From Planctomycetota bacterium (GTDB taxonomy: Bacteria > Planctomycetota > Brocadiia > Brocadiales > Brocadiaceae), in the NCBI GenBank assembly GCA_023261465.1, contig JAHFOW010000148.1, forward strand, positions 1 through 7,110: 7,110 bases of DNA, read 5' to 3'. The position numbers and the translations under genes are program-made. This document shows, one piece after another, positions 1-5,805 of this stretch. The notes under the pieces were generated by a model. It saw nothing but the letters and a program-made list of their open reading frames with translations, did no database searches and was not told where the DNA came from. Every line of letters begins with the position of its first letter. Positions within the stretch are counted from its first letter, which is position 1.

Positions 1-1
1 T

Positions 2-331
2 GTCTCTATCCCAAATCCGCAAGAACCGGTGAATGGGCATACCTTCCATTTCAGCCTGGATCGTGAACGGTTGCGGCGAACGTTGCGGCGTGAGGGACGC
101 TATCTGCTTCGTTCAAACATGCAGGCCGCTTCGCCTGAAACCGTCTGGGAATCTTATCTGCTTTTGACCCGCATTGAACAAGCATTTAAGGATTTGAAGG
201 GGTCTCTTTCTATCCGTCCAAGGTTTATGCATCAGGACAGATAGGTCTGTAGTGCCGACCTTTTAAGACTACCCCTTGTATTTACTGGCTTAGCGGCTTG
301 TCTACCCCCCGAATTGCGAAGGTCTGGTTAA
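2..331 (+). pseudogene. 3' remnant of an IS4/IS1634-type DDE transposase
   Basis: The reading frame is open from the left edge to a TAG at 242-244, so the 5' part lies outside the window. The visible part carries the C-terminal region of a DDE transposase: a GRYLLRSN strand, then YLLLTRIEQAFKDLK, where the glutamate (codon 176-178) followed seven residues later by lysine matches the E-(6)-K end of the IS4-group signature, then a RPRFMHQDR segment. In relatives the protein continues past this point through a hydrophobic stretch ending in an LAxCL-like motif. Here TAG interrupts it. The same frame then resumes with FTGLAACLPPELRR up to a TAA at 329-331, which looks like a decayed version of that tail. 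I see no terminal inverted repeat. What is seen: early stop and family motif. Inference: a dead insertion-sequence end. The exact IS family (IS1634 versus another IS4-like group) is uncertain. Confidence 0.7.
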
Positions 332-365
332 CTACAAAGCAAAGTAAAGAGAAAGGATGTGATCT

Positions 366-1586
366 ATGAAAGAAATTAAACAATTGCCATTATTGTTTAT
401 TCTCATTATTGCCCTCAATGCGTTATTTAACGGTTGCGCTACTATGGGGTATATGAAAATTGTTTCGGAAAAAACAAAGCCTTCTTCAAAAGCCATAGCT
501 ATCAGTTGTGGTAATAACCACTCCCTCGCTCTTAAAGATGACGGTACTGTTTGGGCATGGGGAGATAATACCATACACATATTATTTGGTGGAAGAATAT
601 TGTCCGGACAACTCGGAAACGGTACTACCGTGAAGGAGAAACATATCCCGGACAGTGTCGTAGATCTTATAGAAGTTATGGCTATTTCCGGTGGTTGGTC
701 GAGTTCCATTGCTCTTAAAAAAGATGGTACAATTTGGGTGTGGGGTGAGTATAATTCAGTGCCGCCAAGAGGCGGCGGATGGAGCCTGGCATACCAAACG
801 AAGCCGGTGCAACTTATAGGGCTTGGAGATACTAAAGTTGTTTCTGTCTATAAGACTCATTGTCTCCTTGTCCTTAAGAATGACGGCACTGTATGGACGT
901 GGAGTGCTGATTTGCGAAGAGATGACACCACAGTAAATAGACCTGAGCCATTTCAAATTACAGGACTTACAGATATTACAGCCATTGCTAATGGATTATG
1001 CCATCACCTTGCCCTCCGTAGTGATGGCACGGTTTGGGAATGGGGATTCGACAGCGATGGAGTGCTCAACGGCGATAATCCTTATGAGGTCAAGCATCAC
1101 GAAACTACGCCAGCACAGGTTACAGGGCTTACCGATACCACAGCCATTGCTGCCGGCAACAAGCGATCCCTCGCCCTCAAGAATGATGGCACGGTTTGGG
1201 AATGGGGTGAGAATGAACATTACGGACAGGCTGGAGATGATACCGCTGTGAACAAATATACGCCAGCACAGGTTAAGGAACTTACTGGAGTCGTAGCCAT
1301 TACTGCTGGGGGTAGCCACTCTCTTGCCCTCAAGAATGACGGTACAGTTTGGGCATGGGGACTTAATACACATGGGTCACTTGGCGATGGTACCATGGTG
1401 GATAAATATACTCCGGTGCAGGTTAAAGGGCTTACAGGAGTCGTAGCCATTGTTGCAGGCGGTGGCCACTCTATCGCCCTTAAGAATGATGGCACGGTTT
1501 GGGCATGGGGAGAGAACGAATATGGACAACTTGGAGACAATACCAAAGAAGATAAAATTATCCCCGTCCAGGTTGTTGGTCTCTGA
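366..1586 (+). CDS. RCC1 beta-propeller repeat protein, probable lipoprotein
   Basis: This 406-residue protein begins with a basic, then hydrophobic N-terminus (residues 1-23) ending in LFNGC, so Cys24 is a plausible but non-canonical lipobox cysteine. Seven RCC1-type repeats follow, each centred on a motif like AIxxGxxHSLALKNDGTVWAWG, at about residues 44, 106, 158, 206, 260, 311 and 361. Seven copies are enough for one complete seven-bladed propeller, the fold of eukaryotic RCC1 and bacterial relatives. Blade 3 is degenerate: it reads VWTWS instead of VWxWG and lacks the usual glycine before the histidine position. There are loop insertions after blade 1 (residues 67-80) and blade 2 (residues 128-147). 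The start is supported by a gaaagga Shine-Dalgarno at 351-357, 8 nt upstream. The protein probably acts at or outside the membrane as a binding scaffold. The ligand cannot be read from the sequence, and RCC1 folds in bacteria rarely imply nucleotide exchange. The gene is monocistronic, between a dead transposase and its own terminator. Confidence 0.9.
   Translation: MKEIKQLPLLFILIIALNALFNGCATMGYMKIVSEKTKPSSKAIAISCGNNHSLALKDDGTVWAWGDNTIHILFGGRILSGQLGNGTTVKEKHIPDSVVDLIEVMAISGGWSSSIALKKDGTIWVWGEYNSVPPRGGGWSLAYQTKPVQLIGLGDTKVVSVYKTHCLLVLKNDGTVWTWSADLRRDDTTVNRPEPFQITGLTDITAIANGLCHHLALRSDGTVWEWGFDSDGVLNGDNPYEVKHHETTPAQVTGLTDTTAIAAGNKRSLALKNDGTVWEWGENEHYGQAGDDTAVNKYTPAQVKELTGVVAITAGGSHSLALKNDGTVWAWGLNTHGSLGDGTMVDKYTPVQVKGLTGVVAIVAGGGHSIALKNDGTVWAWGENEYGQLGDNTKEDKIIPVQVVGL
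1110..1586 (+). repeat. Tandem ~150-bp coding repeats (RCC1 blades 5-7)
   Basis: Three direct repeats lie at about 1110-1262, 1263-1412 and 1413-1562, with a partial unit to 1586. They are 153, 150 and 150 bp long and each starts at a ccagcacaggtt-like block encoding P-[AV]-Q-V. They share long near-identical DNA stretches such as the codons for LALKNDGTVW. The two rightmost units also share the block encoding LTGVVAI at the nucleotide level. The similarity goes beyond what the protein motif requires, which suggests recent duplication or gene conversion within the gene. Confidence 0.8.
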
Positions 1587-1650
1587 TTATATTGCAAGCC
1601 CCGACCTTATGTCACCTCTCCTGTCCATTTCCAAGCCCTGCCTGGGATGC

Positions 1651-1688
1651 AATGACCGGGAAACAGAGATTCCCGGTCATTTTATCTG
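1651..1688 (+). terminator. Rho-independent terminator of the RCC1 gene
   Basis: A perfect 12-bp stem pairs aatgaccgggaa (1651-1662) with ttcccggtcatt (1670-1681) across a 7-nt loop (acagaga), followed by ttatctg and further T-rich sequence. It sits 64 bp after the RCC1 stop. On the opposite strand the hairpin comes 43 bp after the peptidase stop but is followed by gcatcccagg, which has no T tract. It is therefore primarily a plus-strand terminator that may only partly stop the convergent transcript. Confidence 0.85.
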
Positions 1689-1723
1689 TAAATCGTTGTT
1701 TCTTATTATTTCCTTTTATTTTA

Positions 1724-3385
1724 TTATTGTATGCTTACAGGTATCCCTCTATTAGAGAAAACAATGCGCAGATTGTTTTCGTTAACGCCGTTATTGAGAT
1801 TCCTGTCCGCCAGGATTATTGCATTGGCGCCATCAACAAAGTTGGCGCTACTTGTTAGATAGAAGTGGCTTTGGATGACTAATTTATCTGTTGTCTTCCT
1901 GCCAAGGAGTTTCTGAATGTCCCATAATGTAGCCGACCATATTTCGCCGTCTGCATGAACTTCTCCAACCCAATCGGTAGGATAGACCTTACTCGTATCT
2001 ACCCTTCTTAAATATGGTGGGTTATGCTTATCATAAGAAGTAGCGTCCCAGATGGCTATCAAAGTAATGTAATAGTTACTCAAAGCCGAATGCATGCTTG
2101 TTGCCCAATAATCCCCAAAGCCTTCGCCCATAGCTCCCCCTTCTGCTGTTGAACCAAAACCGGGTGCCTGATTATCCTGCATAGCATGTCCGTACTCATG
2201 CCAGATTACGTCAGCATCTTCGGCGTCATCTACCCCGCCTGAACCGTACGTTATCTTTTTTGTGGTTGGGCTGTACCAGGAATTATCTTGTGTTGTTGCG
2301 TTCACAAGAATTTCAATTTGGCGGTTATTTACACCGGAGAATCCTAATGACTGAATATATCGCTGGGCAACATCGATATGATAATAACTCATAACCTCTT
2401 CGAATTTATCATTATACCTGTCATAGTTATAAATAAAGGTTGGTTCCAGGGCAATATTTCTCTTTGATTTATTATGTGCATACACATATTGTCCTTTCAA
2501 ATACCCGCTTCCATCTAATCCTTGTAAAGTAACCGCTTTGTATTCAGTCGTTGGTACAGCGCTGGCAGAATCATTATTATCTCTTAACGTTGCAGTTTGC
2601 GATGTAACGATAGGATTTGGGTTGAACACTTTCCCTGTTCCGTTGATGTATTTAAGAATATTAATTTTGTCTATAATATTTCCCTGTGTTGCATCAATGA
2701 ATACCAGCCAGTCGCCAAGAGGCTCTTCTGCAGGAACTTCAACCTTCCAGGACAGATAATACGTATCATTCTTGAAGTAGATCACTAATTCTGTTTTTGT
2801 ATCGCCTCTTAATTCGCCCACGGGTTTTACATTGTCTTTAGCCAGTTTAAGTGCCCGATTACCAGTAATCGTTGATTTTGTTGTTTCCACATGGATATCA
2901 GGGTCATAATTATTGTTTATTAATTGTATGATTCCATCTTCCCTGAAATGTACCACGATTTCACTGCCATATACAGGGATGCCTTTCAATGTTTGGGCGA
3001 ATCTTATATGCTCTGCATGTAAACTTTTTTTGGTTTCAATGATTCCAATATCTGATAAATCAGAATTCATTCCGAAAAGATCTTTGTTTTTCCTGAAAAA
3101 CTGCTTTGCCATTTCCTGCCGCGTGCCAATTCCTTCGATAGATATGGGGCCAAAAATAGTTTTAGGAATAGCCCTTTCATCCCATTCAACAAAAGCAGCA
3201 GCATTTCGGGATTTCAGCGTCATTTCAGCATTAAGTTGTGTAACCGTTGGGGTTTTTTTGATTTTATACACAGCCTGTGGTTTTTCCCCTGTTGTGGTTG
3301 TTGGTTCTCTTTTTTCGCTGGCTTGTATTGATGTGACAATGCCAAAAAGACATGAAATGAGCAAAAAGGTAATAAAACGATTCAT
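1724..3385 (-). CDS. Secreted zinc metallopeptidase, M36/M4-like, with FTP propeptide
   Basis: The 553-residue precursor has a Sec-type signal peptide (about residues 1-22, basic MNR then a hydrophobic core, possible cleavage after QA). A fungalysin/thermolysin propeptide (FTP) segment lies at about 85-160 with the typical R-x-x-Q-x-x-x-G-I-P-V-Y-G core (128-140). A PepSY-like stretch follows at about 168-235. The catalytic domain has HEYGH (396-400), two zinc-binding histidines flanking the catalytic glutamate. GEGFGD (420-425) supplies the third ligand, Glu421. VHADGEIW contains His477, a candidate transition-state residue. The GEGFGD and GEIWSATLWD motifs look more like M36 (fungalysin) than classical thermolysin (M4), so I favour M36. 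It should be autoprocessed after export and degrade extracellular or periplasmic protein. The start is fixed by a gagggag Shine-Dalgarno (3392-3398, minus strand) 6 nt upstream. There is no C-terminal domain after the peptidase fold. The gene is convergent with the RCC1 gene. Confidence 0.9.
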   Translation of the reverse strand: MNRFITFLLISCLFGIVTSIQASEKREPTTTTGEKPQAVYKIKKTPTVTQLNAEMTLKSRNAAAFVEWDERAIPKTIFGPISIEGIGTRQEMAKQFFRKNKDLFGMNSDLSDIGIIETKKSLHAEHIRFAQTLKGIPVYGSEIVVHFREDGIIQLINNNYDPDIHVETTKSTITGNRALKLAKDNVKPVGELRGDTKTELVIYFKNDTYYLSWKVEVPAEEPLGDWLVFIDATQGNIIDKINILKYINGTGKVFNPNPIVTSQTATLRDNNDSASAVPTTEYKAVTLQGLDGSGYLKGQYVYAHNKSKRNIALEPTFIYNYDRYNDKFEEVMSYYHIDVAQRYIQSLGFSGVNNRQIEILVNATTQDNSWYSPTTKKITYGSGGVDDAEDADVIWHEYGHAMQDNQAPGFGSTAEGGAMGEGFGDYWATSMHSALSNYYITLIAIWDATSYDKHNPPYLRRVDTSKVYPTDWVGEVHADGEIWSATLWDIQKLLGRKTTDKLVIQSHFYLTSSANFVDGANAIILADRNLNNGVNENNLRIVFSNRGIPVSIQ

Positions 3386-3708
3386 AACAAACTCCCTCTA
3401 TTGATTCTTATTTAATAAAATAAATATAAATTTATTCTATCATATCAATCTGCAAAAAAAAGACTATTGGGAAAAATTAGGTAAAATATGCAAATACCCG
3501 GAAACTTAGTTCTCGTATTCTCTGTATCAACGGGAGTATATTGTTGAATTCGTGACTTTTTATAAAACCGTAACGTTGTATTTTATACCAGGTCATTGCG
3601 AGCGGGTCGAAGCAATCCCGCTATCCGCCCGGCAATCTACATACACTGACTGTATAAATTGTTACCGGCAAATCAAGTTGTGCCCCCGATGCTGATCTTA
3701 CTAACCAT
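3386..3708. other. Intergenic region between gcvT and the metallopeptidase gene
   Basis: This 323-bp spacer contains no credible gene. The right part (about 3592-3668) holds the inverted-repeat cluster described separately. The part next to the peptidase start (3400-3480) is extremely AT-rich and must contain the peptidase promoter if that gene is transcribed on its own. Several TAxxxT-like -10 candidates occur there on the minus strand (for example TATGAT and TAGAAT around 3434-3445), but no -35/-10 pair is clear enough to choose. A Shine-Dalgarno gagggag (3392-3398, minus strand) precedes the peptidase start. Confidence 0.6.
3592..3668. repeat. Palindromic intergenic repeat cluster (REP-like)
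   Basis: The segment opens with gtcattgcgagc...gaagcaatccc, a form I recognise as a short interspersed repeat common in intergenic DNA of many bacteria, though its copy number here cannot be checked. Within it, agcggg (3601-3606) pairs perfectly with cccgct (3617-3622) over a 10-nt loop. A second structure follows: ccggcaat (3629-3636) pairs with attg...ccgg (3658-3661 and 3665-3668) with a tta bulge, and encloses ataca (3641-3645) / tgtat (3651-3655) with a 5-nt loop. The cluster lies about 40 bp beyond the gcvT stop and could stabilise or end that transcript, but no T tract follows on the minus strand. Confidence 0.6.
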
Positions 3709-4803
3709 CTACGTTTTGATACAGCAGTAAAAAGGGATACTCACAATGCGTGCGACGTAATTATTGTCCCTTATCTGAATATAAATTTCAGCCCCTATTG
3801 TGGCATGCGGGGATTGTATCAAACACAATCCGATGTTTTTGTTTGTGGAAGGACTGAAGGAACCACTGGTGACCTTGCCAATGACCTCATTGCCCTTTAG
3901 GACAGGATAACTGTGGCGGGGTATGGCGCGGTCAATCATCTCGAAGCCTACCAACTTTCTTTCGATACCTTTTGCTTTTTGTTGCACGAGTGCATCTTTG
4001 CCTATAAAATCACCCTTGTCGAGTTTTACCGTCCAGCCGATGGTTGTTTCGAGAGGTGTTATCGTTTCGTCCATATCGTTTCCATATAATAAAAGACCTG
4101 CCTCCAACCGCAAGGTGTCCCGCGCTCCAAGACCAATGGGTTTTAGACCGTTTTGTACGTTTTTTTCCAGGAAGAGATTCCACAATTTTTCCACCTGTTT
4201 CACATGGACAAACAACTCAAAGCCATCTTCTCCAGTGTACCCCGTCCTTGAAATTACTATTTGTGTATCATTCCAGTGGTAATCGGTAAAGGAGTATCTC
4301 TTAAGAGAATCGAAGGTACGATTGAACGTGGCTTTAAGGACGCGGGTTGAAAGAGGTCCCTGTAATGCAATAAGGGAGATACAATCGGTAAAATCCTTTA
4401 TTTCCATCGGTTGATAATTAAAGGATTGATTGCGCAGCCAATGAATGTCCTTTTTTACGTTGGAACAGTTTATCACCAGCATAAAACGGTTTTCGGAACA
4501 CCGATAGACGAGGATGTCGTCGATAATTCCACCATGTTCATTGCACAGAGGCGTGTAGAGCGCCTGATTGTTTGCAAGACGGGCGACATCATTGGTAATG
4601 ATGTGCTGAATAAAAGAGAGCGCCCGGTCGCCGGAAATCTCTACTCTCCCCATGTGGGATATATCAAAAAGGCCGGCTGCTTTTCTGACACTATGGTGTT
4701 CGTTGATAATGCTGTCGTACTGAAGCGGCATTTCATAATCATGAAAAGACACCATCTTTGCATTCAGTTTAACGTGAGCATTGTAAAGAGGCGTCTTCTT
4801 CAT
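3709..4803 (-). CDS. gcvT: Aminomethyltransferase, glycine cleavage system T protein
   Basis: GcvT transfers the methylene group from aminomethyl-lipoyl GcvH to tetrahydrofolate, releasing ammonia and making 5,10-methylene-THF in the cytoplasm. From the chosen start the protein is 364 residues, the usual length. It opens with KKTPLYNAH and MVSFHDYEMPLQYDS, the standard N-terminus. It then has LFDISHMGR (45-53), GGIIDDILVYR with the conserved aspartate pair 95-96 (one is the catalytic Asp of the family), RTGYTGEDGFELF (186-198), GARDTLRLEAGLLLYGND (226-243), and the C-terminal beta-barrel. A canonical N-terminus makes ATG 4803 the best start, 4 nt after the upstream TAA (tandem coupling). An in-frame ATG at 4818 would overlap the upstream gene by 11 nt, and a GTG lies at 4833. 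None has a good Shine-Dalgarno, so translation is probably coupled to the upstream gene. No gcvH, gcvP or lpd lies in this window. Confidence 0.95.
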   Translation of the reverse strand: MKKTPLYNAHVKLNAKMVSFHDYEMPLQYDSIINEHHSVRKAAGLFDISHMGRVEISGDRALSFIQHIITNDVARLANNQALYTPLCNEHGGIIDDILVYRCSENRFMLVINCSNVKKDIHWLRNQSFNYQPMEIKDFTDCISLIALQGPLSTRVLKATFNRTFDSLKRYSFTDYHWNDTQIVISRTGYTGEDGFELFVHVKQVEKLWNLFLEKNVQNGLKPIGLGARDTLRLEAGLLLYGNDMDETITPLETTIGWTVKLDKGDFIGKDALVQQKAKGIERKLVGFEMIDRAIPRHSYPVLKGNEVIGKVTSGSFSPSTNKNIGLCLIQSPHATIGAEIYIQIRDNNYVARIVSIPFYCCIKT

Positions 4804-4807
4804 ATAG

Positions 4808-5179
4808 TTATTCGTCATCGTAACGATAACCACAGGTGGGTTTCAGGTGATAGAAGTAATCGTCTTTGTTGTAAGGATAGAGGGTACACATATGTGGCTT
4901 CCGGTCGTATACCTTGCATAACGAGTGACCATTTTCGTCGTACTCCAGATGCTGACATTTGAGCGAAGCCTGGCAACATCGCCCGCACCGCAAACAATTT
5001 CCCTTACGTTCTTTTAAAGTTGTGTAAACCTCGCTCTTATTAAAAACATAATAAACCCTTCTCCATGCCTGGAGGAGGAGGGCTGAGCAGAATATATCGA
5101 CTTTTGTACTTATCTGAATGATTTTTTGTAATATACGATGAATCTTTTTAATTTCAAGCTTACTTATGAACTCGGTCAT
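4808..5179 (-). CDS. YkgJ-type cysteine-cluster protein upstream of gcvT
   Basis: This 123-residue protein has a basic, amphipathic N-terminal half (residues 1-55) and a cysteine-rich C-terminal half. The cysteines are C62, C65, C68 and C69 in CLRCGRCC, then C75, C88, C98 and C116. The CxxCxxCC core with a later C-x(9)-C pair is that of the YkgJ/Fe-S-oxidoreductase-like cysteine-cluster family (formerly UPF0153), thought to bind zinc or an Fe-S cluster. No substrate is known to me. The start is set by an aagga Shine-Dalgarno (5189-5193, minus strand) 9 nt upstream. Its TAA (4808-4810) lies 4 nt before the chosen gcvT ATG, or inside gcvT if the longer start is used, so the two form an operon. 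A link to THF or lipoyl/Fe-S chemistry is inference from position only. Confidence 0.87.
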   Translation of the reverse strand: MTEFISKLEIKKIHRILQKIIQISTKVDIFCSALLLQAWRRVYYVFNKSEVYTTLKERKGNCLRCGRCCQASLKCQHLEYDENGHSLCKVYDRKPHMCTLYPYNKDDYFYHLKPTCGYRYDDE

Positions 5180-5223
5180 GGATTGTTATCCTTAAAGACT
5201 ATAAGATGAAAAAATAATATCCA

Positions 5224-5252
5224 TAATTATCAAATTTATCCATTTCAGTCAA
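5224..5252 (-). promoter_or_regulatory. Candidate sigma70 promoter for the cysteine-cluster/gcvT operon
   Basis: On the minus strand, TTGACT (5252-5247) is followed by a 17-nt spacer and TAATTA (5229-5224). GATAAT overlaps it as an alternative -10 with a 15-nt spacer. The predicted start near 5217 would give a leader of about 37 nt, which contains the aagga ribosome site. The sequence supports a promoter, but AT-rich DNA makes chance matches common. Confidence 0.45.
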
Positions 5253-5329
5253 GATAAATGACGTTAAAACAGGAAAATTGTCATAAATAATATGTCTTTA
5301 TTATAGTCAAATATTTAAAATATATTAAA

Positions 5330-5358
5330 TTGACAAGAGAAAGGGTTTTTGAAATAAT
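5330..5358 (+). promoter_or_regulatory. Candidate promoter ending at the start codon of the 117-aa gene
   Basis: A perfect -35 TTGACA (5330-5335), a 17-nt spacer and AATAAT (5353-5358) are followed by only six bases (cttt ct) before ATG 5365. With the usual spacing the first transcribed base would be the A of the ATG. An A/T-only tract (5309-5330) just upstream could act as an UP element. There is no Shine-Dalgarno near the ATG. The purine run agagaaaggg (5336-5345) is about 20 nt away and lies in the spacer. Confidence 0.5.
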
Positions 5359-5364
5359 CTTTCT

Positions 5365-5718
5365 ATGTTGAAAATTAATGCCAACATGGCAAAATTTAAG
5401 AAGGTCGGCGTCGTGGCATTCTGCTTTATGTGTCTCTTTTTTGCTGTTCAGACAGCAGCCAGGTATGAACACCAGAAGACAGAAACTGAAAAGTATCGCG
5501 TAAAAGTGCAGGATCTCGAAAAAAAAATACTTGAATTAACTTCCATCAATCAAGGACTTCTCCAGACTCAACATGTGCTTGAATATAACAGGAAACAGCT
5601 CACCACCGATATACCTTTTTTAGAAGAAAAGGATTCAAAAACTCAGGATTGGAAATTTGCCCCGAAAAAGGAACTTTCCACCGAAATACCGTCAGATAGC
5701 ACAGCGCCAGCGGATTAA
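5365..5718 (+). CDS. Small single-pass membrane protein with coiled coil, unknown function
   Basis: I do not recognise this 117-residue protein. It starts with a lysine-rich stretch (residues 3-13), then one hydrophobic segment (about 14-32, rich in V, F, C and A). This is either a signal-anchor or a signal peptide with a possible cleavage after QTAA. Residues 35-80 are highly charged with heptad-like leucines/isoleucines and probably form a coiled coil. The tail (85-117) is rich in K, E, P, S, T and ends APAD, so it is likely disordered. Topology would be N-in with the coiled coil outside the cytoplasm. ATG 5365 is chosen because a promoter abuts it; Met8 (ATG 5386) is an alternative with no better ribosome site. 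The coherent signal-coil-tail layout and codon pattern support a real gene. It precedes argC by 87 bp but seems separately transcribed. Confidence 0.75.
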   Translation: MLKINANMAKFKKVGVVAFCFMCLFFAVQTAARYEHQKTETEKYRVKVQDLEKKILELTSINQGLLQTQHVLEYNRKQLTTDIPFLEEKDSKTQDWKFAPKKELSTEIPSDSTAPAD

Positions 5719-5722
5719 TCAA

Positions 5723-5767
5723 AGGAAATACGAGATTTTCCTGGTAAAGAAGAATAGCAGGTTTTTT
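5723..5767 (+). terminator. Weak candidate terminator before argC
   Basis: Two short inverted repeats follow the 117-aa gene: aggaaa (5723-5728) with tttcct (5737-5742), and cctg (5740-5743) with cagg (5758-5761), the latter running straight into six Ts (5762-5767). The stems overlap and are short, so termination would be inefficient. The T run and the promoter that follows directly favour argC being its own unit. Confidence 0.3.
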
Positions 5768-5768
5768 A

Positions 5769-5797
5769 TTGACTCATTTTCCTCATTGTGTTTTAAT
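5769..5797 (+). promoter_or_regulatory. Candidate promoter ending 2 nt before argC
   Basis: TTGACT (5769-5774), a 17-nt spacer and TTTAAT (5792-5797) precede the argC ATG (5806) by only 8 nt, predicting transcription start at about 5804. The bases ttttccct between -10 and ATG contain no Shine-Dalgarno. Because the argC N-terminus is fixed by homology, the start codon itself is secure, which makes a leaderless or near-leaderless transcript plausible. Confidence 0.5.
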
Positions 5798-5805
5798 TTT
5801 TCCCT

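Noticed and set aside
1110..1586. Regular ~150-bp repeats considered as a CRISPR or satellite array
   Set aside because: The period equals one RCC1 blade and the frame is preserved, so this is coding repetition.
1220..1597. Minus-strand open frame with internal repeats
   Set aside because: The repeats are the antisense of the RCC1 units; no start signal or independent motif.
1651..1681. Hairpin as a full bidirectional terminator
   Set aside because: The stem is symmetrical, but the minus-strand side lacks a T tract, so only plus-strand use is supported.
1592..1858. Plus-strand open frame after the RCC1 gene
   Set aside because: It reads through the strong terminator hairpin and into the peptidase gene on the other strand; no ribosome site.
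2913..3404. Plus-strand open frame of 163 codons
   Set aside because: It is antisense to the propeptide region of the metallopeptidase, where the FTP motif shows the minus strand is coding.
4411..4962. Plus-strand open frame of 183 codons
   Set aside because: It lies antisense to gcvT and the cysteine-cluster gene, both of which have strong family motifs; its translation has no recognisable features.
5305..5310. Second minus-strand TTGACT as an alternative promoter for the cysteine-cluster operon
   Set aside because: No good -10 lies at 16-18 nt; the pair at 5224-5252 fits better.
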